24,605 nucleotides of DNA from Deltaproteobacteria bacterium (GTDB taxonomy: Bacteria; Myxococcota; Polyangia; Haliangiales; Haliangiaceae): NCBI GenBank assembly GCA_018262455.1, contig JAGSPR010000042.1, forward strand, positions 1 through 24,605, given 5' to 3'. A program made the position numbers and the translations under genes. The notes below the pieces were generated by a model that saw only the letters and a list, made by a program, of their open reading frames with translations, searched no databases and was not told where the DNA came from. Position 1 is the stretch's first letter; every line of letters begins with the position of its first letter. This document shows positions 23,391-24,605 of this stretch, in pieces.

Positions 23391-24605
23391 ATGGCTCGAC
23401 TGATCTTTTCCACTGCACAAGGCAAGCAGCTCGTCGAGCTGGCGCCGGTGACCGGCATCGGGCGCCACCCCAATAGCGTCGTCCAGCTACTCGACCGGAT
23501 CGTGTCGAAGGAGCACTGCGTCGTCGAACGCCGCGCGGCCGGCTTCGTGCTGCGCGACATGGGCAGCATGAACGGCACGTTCATCAACGGCGTGCGGGTG
23601 AGCGGCGAGCAGCTCCTCTGTCATGGCGACTCGATCAAGATGGGCTCGACCGAGATCCGGTTCGACGACGGGATGACCCCGGCTAACTTCCCGCTCCCCG
23701 AGATGTCCGAAGGCGCGATCCATCATCCGCCCGTCGACGGCTCGTCGCCCGGGGCCGCCCCGGCCTGGGCCCAGCGCTCGGTGGCCGCCCCTCCCCCGAC
23801 GCCGGTGCCGGCGCCGGCGGTCAACGTCGACAGCTCGGCGCGCTCGATCGGCCAGCAGGTGCTGGCGCAGAGCAAGGAGTTCCTGCCGTTCGACGAGGCG
23901 GCGCGGGACACCCCGGCCCTGCGGATGGACTACGAACGGCTGCGCATCACCTGGGAGCTCATCCGCGAGATCGGCCTCGAGCGCGACGTCAACAAGCTGC
24001 TCGAGAAGATCCTCGTCGCGCTGTTCCGCTTCGTGAACGCCGACCGCGGCGTCATCCTCCTCAAGGAGGCGGACGGCTCGCTGAAGCCTCGCGCGGTCAG
24101 GCGGCGCGACGGGACCCAGGTCGCGGTCAAGGTGAGCTCGACCATCCTCGCGCACGTGCTCCGCGAGAAGGCCGGCGTGCTGACCCACGACGCCAGCTCG
24201 GACTTCGCGGTGTCCGAGGGCAAGTCGATGTTCCTCAACCGGATCTCGAGCGCGATCGTGGTGCCTCTGCTCCACGAAAACGAGGTGGTCGGCGCGCTGT
24301 GGCTCGACTCCGAGACGCTGGCCTCGTTCAAGCCCAAGGATCTGGAGCTCCTGACCGCCGTCGGCAATCAGGTCGCGATGTTGATCTCGAACACGCTCCT
24401 CGCACGCAAGATCGAGTCAGAGATCGTGACGCGCGAACGGTTCTCGCGTCTGCTCTCGCCCAACGTCGCCGAGCAGGTGATCAGCGGCAAGCTCGACATC
24501 AAGAAAGGCGGGATCCAGGTCCCGGATTGCACGGTGTTCAACAGCGACCTCCGCGGCTTCACGCGGATGAGCGAGGGAACGACGGCCGAGAAGATGGTCG
24601 ATCTC
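23391..24605 (+). CDS. FHA-GAF-class III nucleotide cyclase (3' partial)
   Basis: Signalling protein cut off by the right window edge; 405 residues are visible. The N-terminal FHA domain (about 1-95), which binds phosphothreonine, has GRHP (24-27), S39/H42 (VSKEHC) and NGTFING (61-67). A Pro/Ala linker (about 100-150) follows, then a GAF domain (about 190-345; ADRGVILLKE, SSAIVVPLLHENEVVGALWLD). A coiled linker with the cyclase-associated LLSPNVAEQVISG leads into the start of a class III cyclase domain (from about 378) with the first metal-binding Asp in FNSDLRGFTRMSE. Whether it makes cAMP or cGMP cannot be judged because the base-selecting residues lie outside. The FHA domain implies control by Ser/Thr kinases, and a Pkn-type kinase is encoded at 9018-12098. 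Starts at 23379 (ATG) or 23364 (GTG) are possible; I chose the ATG nearest the FHA strand. Confidence 0.9.
   Translation, partial: MARLIFSTAQGKQLVELAPVTGIGRHPNSVVQLLDRIVSKEHCVVERRAAGFVLRDMGSMNGTFINGVRVSGEQLLCHGDSIKMGSTEIRFDDGMTPANFPLPEMSEGAIHHPPVDGSSPGAAPAWAQRSVAAPPPTPVPAPAVNVDSSARSIGQQVLAQSKEFLPFDEAARDTPALRMDYERLRITWELIREIGLERDVNKLLEKILVALFRFVNADRGVILLKEADGSLKPRAVRRRDGTQVAVKVSSTILAHVLREKAGVLTHDASSDFAVSEGKSMFLNRISSAIVVPLLHENEVVGALWLDSETLASFKPKDLELLTAVGNQVAMLISNTLLARKIESEIVTRERFSRLLSPNVAEQVISGKLDIKKGGIQVPDCTVFNSDLRGFTRMSEGTTAEKMVDL

Noticed and set aside
22234..23403. 389-codon plus-strand frame opposite the phosphodiester-glycosidase-family gene
   Set aside because: The minus-strand gene has a perfect Shine-Dalgarno site, a signal-like start, family motifs and a sorting tail; the plus frame has none.

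Overview
This window is very GC-rich, densely coding DNA that looks like a myxobacterium (Myxococcota; the Haliangium/Nannocystis/Kofleriaceae type is my best guess). The clues are a MYXO-CTERM-type sorting tail on a secreted enzyme, many short-signal lipoproteins with Asp/Pro/Thr-rich linkers, a Ser/Thr kinase fused to a TPR region, and multidomain receiver/FHA/GAF cyclases. I see no rRNA, tRNA, CRISPR array, insertion sequence or phage gene. No gap between genes exceeds about 200 bases.

Layout. (1) 1-7573, plus strand, tightly packed: a hybrid CheA kinase (5' end outside the window), a triple-receiver class III adenylate cyclase, CheB, ProC, a DUF167/YggU protein and a Kelch-like lipoprotein. 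Four of the five junctions are 4-base overlaps or could be. The first three genes form a chemosensory module whose likely output is cAMP. (2) 7600-8905: an OsmC-type peroxide reductase convergent with a TraB/GumN-family lipoprotein. (3) 9018-12726: a Ser/Thr kinase with a transmembrane segment, a TolB/FlgO-like segment and TPR-type helices, then a flavodoxin-like protein. (4) 12781-18791: a metabolic island with two divergent arms. The minus arm has an amino-acid (Glu/Leu/Phe/Val-type) dehydrogenase, a GT1 glycosyltransferase and a class II aldolase. The plus arm has a ketopantoate-reductase-like enzyme and an ALDH7-type aldehyde dehydrogenase. (5) 18871-23268: an envelope block with a C-type-lectin-like lipoprotein, an M15 peptidase lipoprotein with Cys-rich repeats, a Tat-signal Rieske protein coupled to a lipoprotein of unknown function, and a phosphodiester-glycosidase-family protein with the same Cys-rich repeat and a MYXO-CTERM tail. 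(6) 23391-end: an FHA-GAF-class III cyclase cut by the window edge.

Together the window shows two distinct routes to cyclic-nucleotide signalling, one phosphorelay-driven and one FHA/GAF-driven, beside surface proteins and an unusual enzyme combination. The best candidates for something undescribed are the CheA/triple-REC-cyclase/CheB cassette, the five-gene metabolic island, and the Cys-rich GQDDxC module shared by two secreted enzymes. Non-coding signals include a 35-base imperfect inverted repeat between the glycosidase and the FHA-cyclase, a nine-G tract in a ribosome binding site, and a 14-base perfect palindrome over the aldolase start codon.
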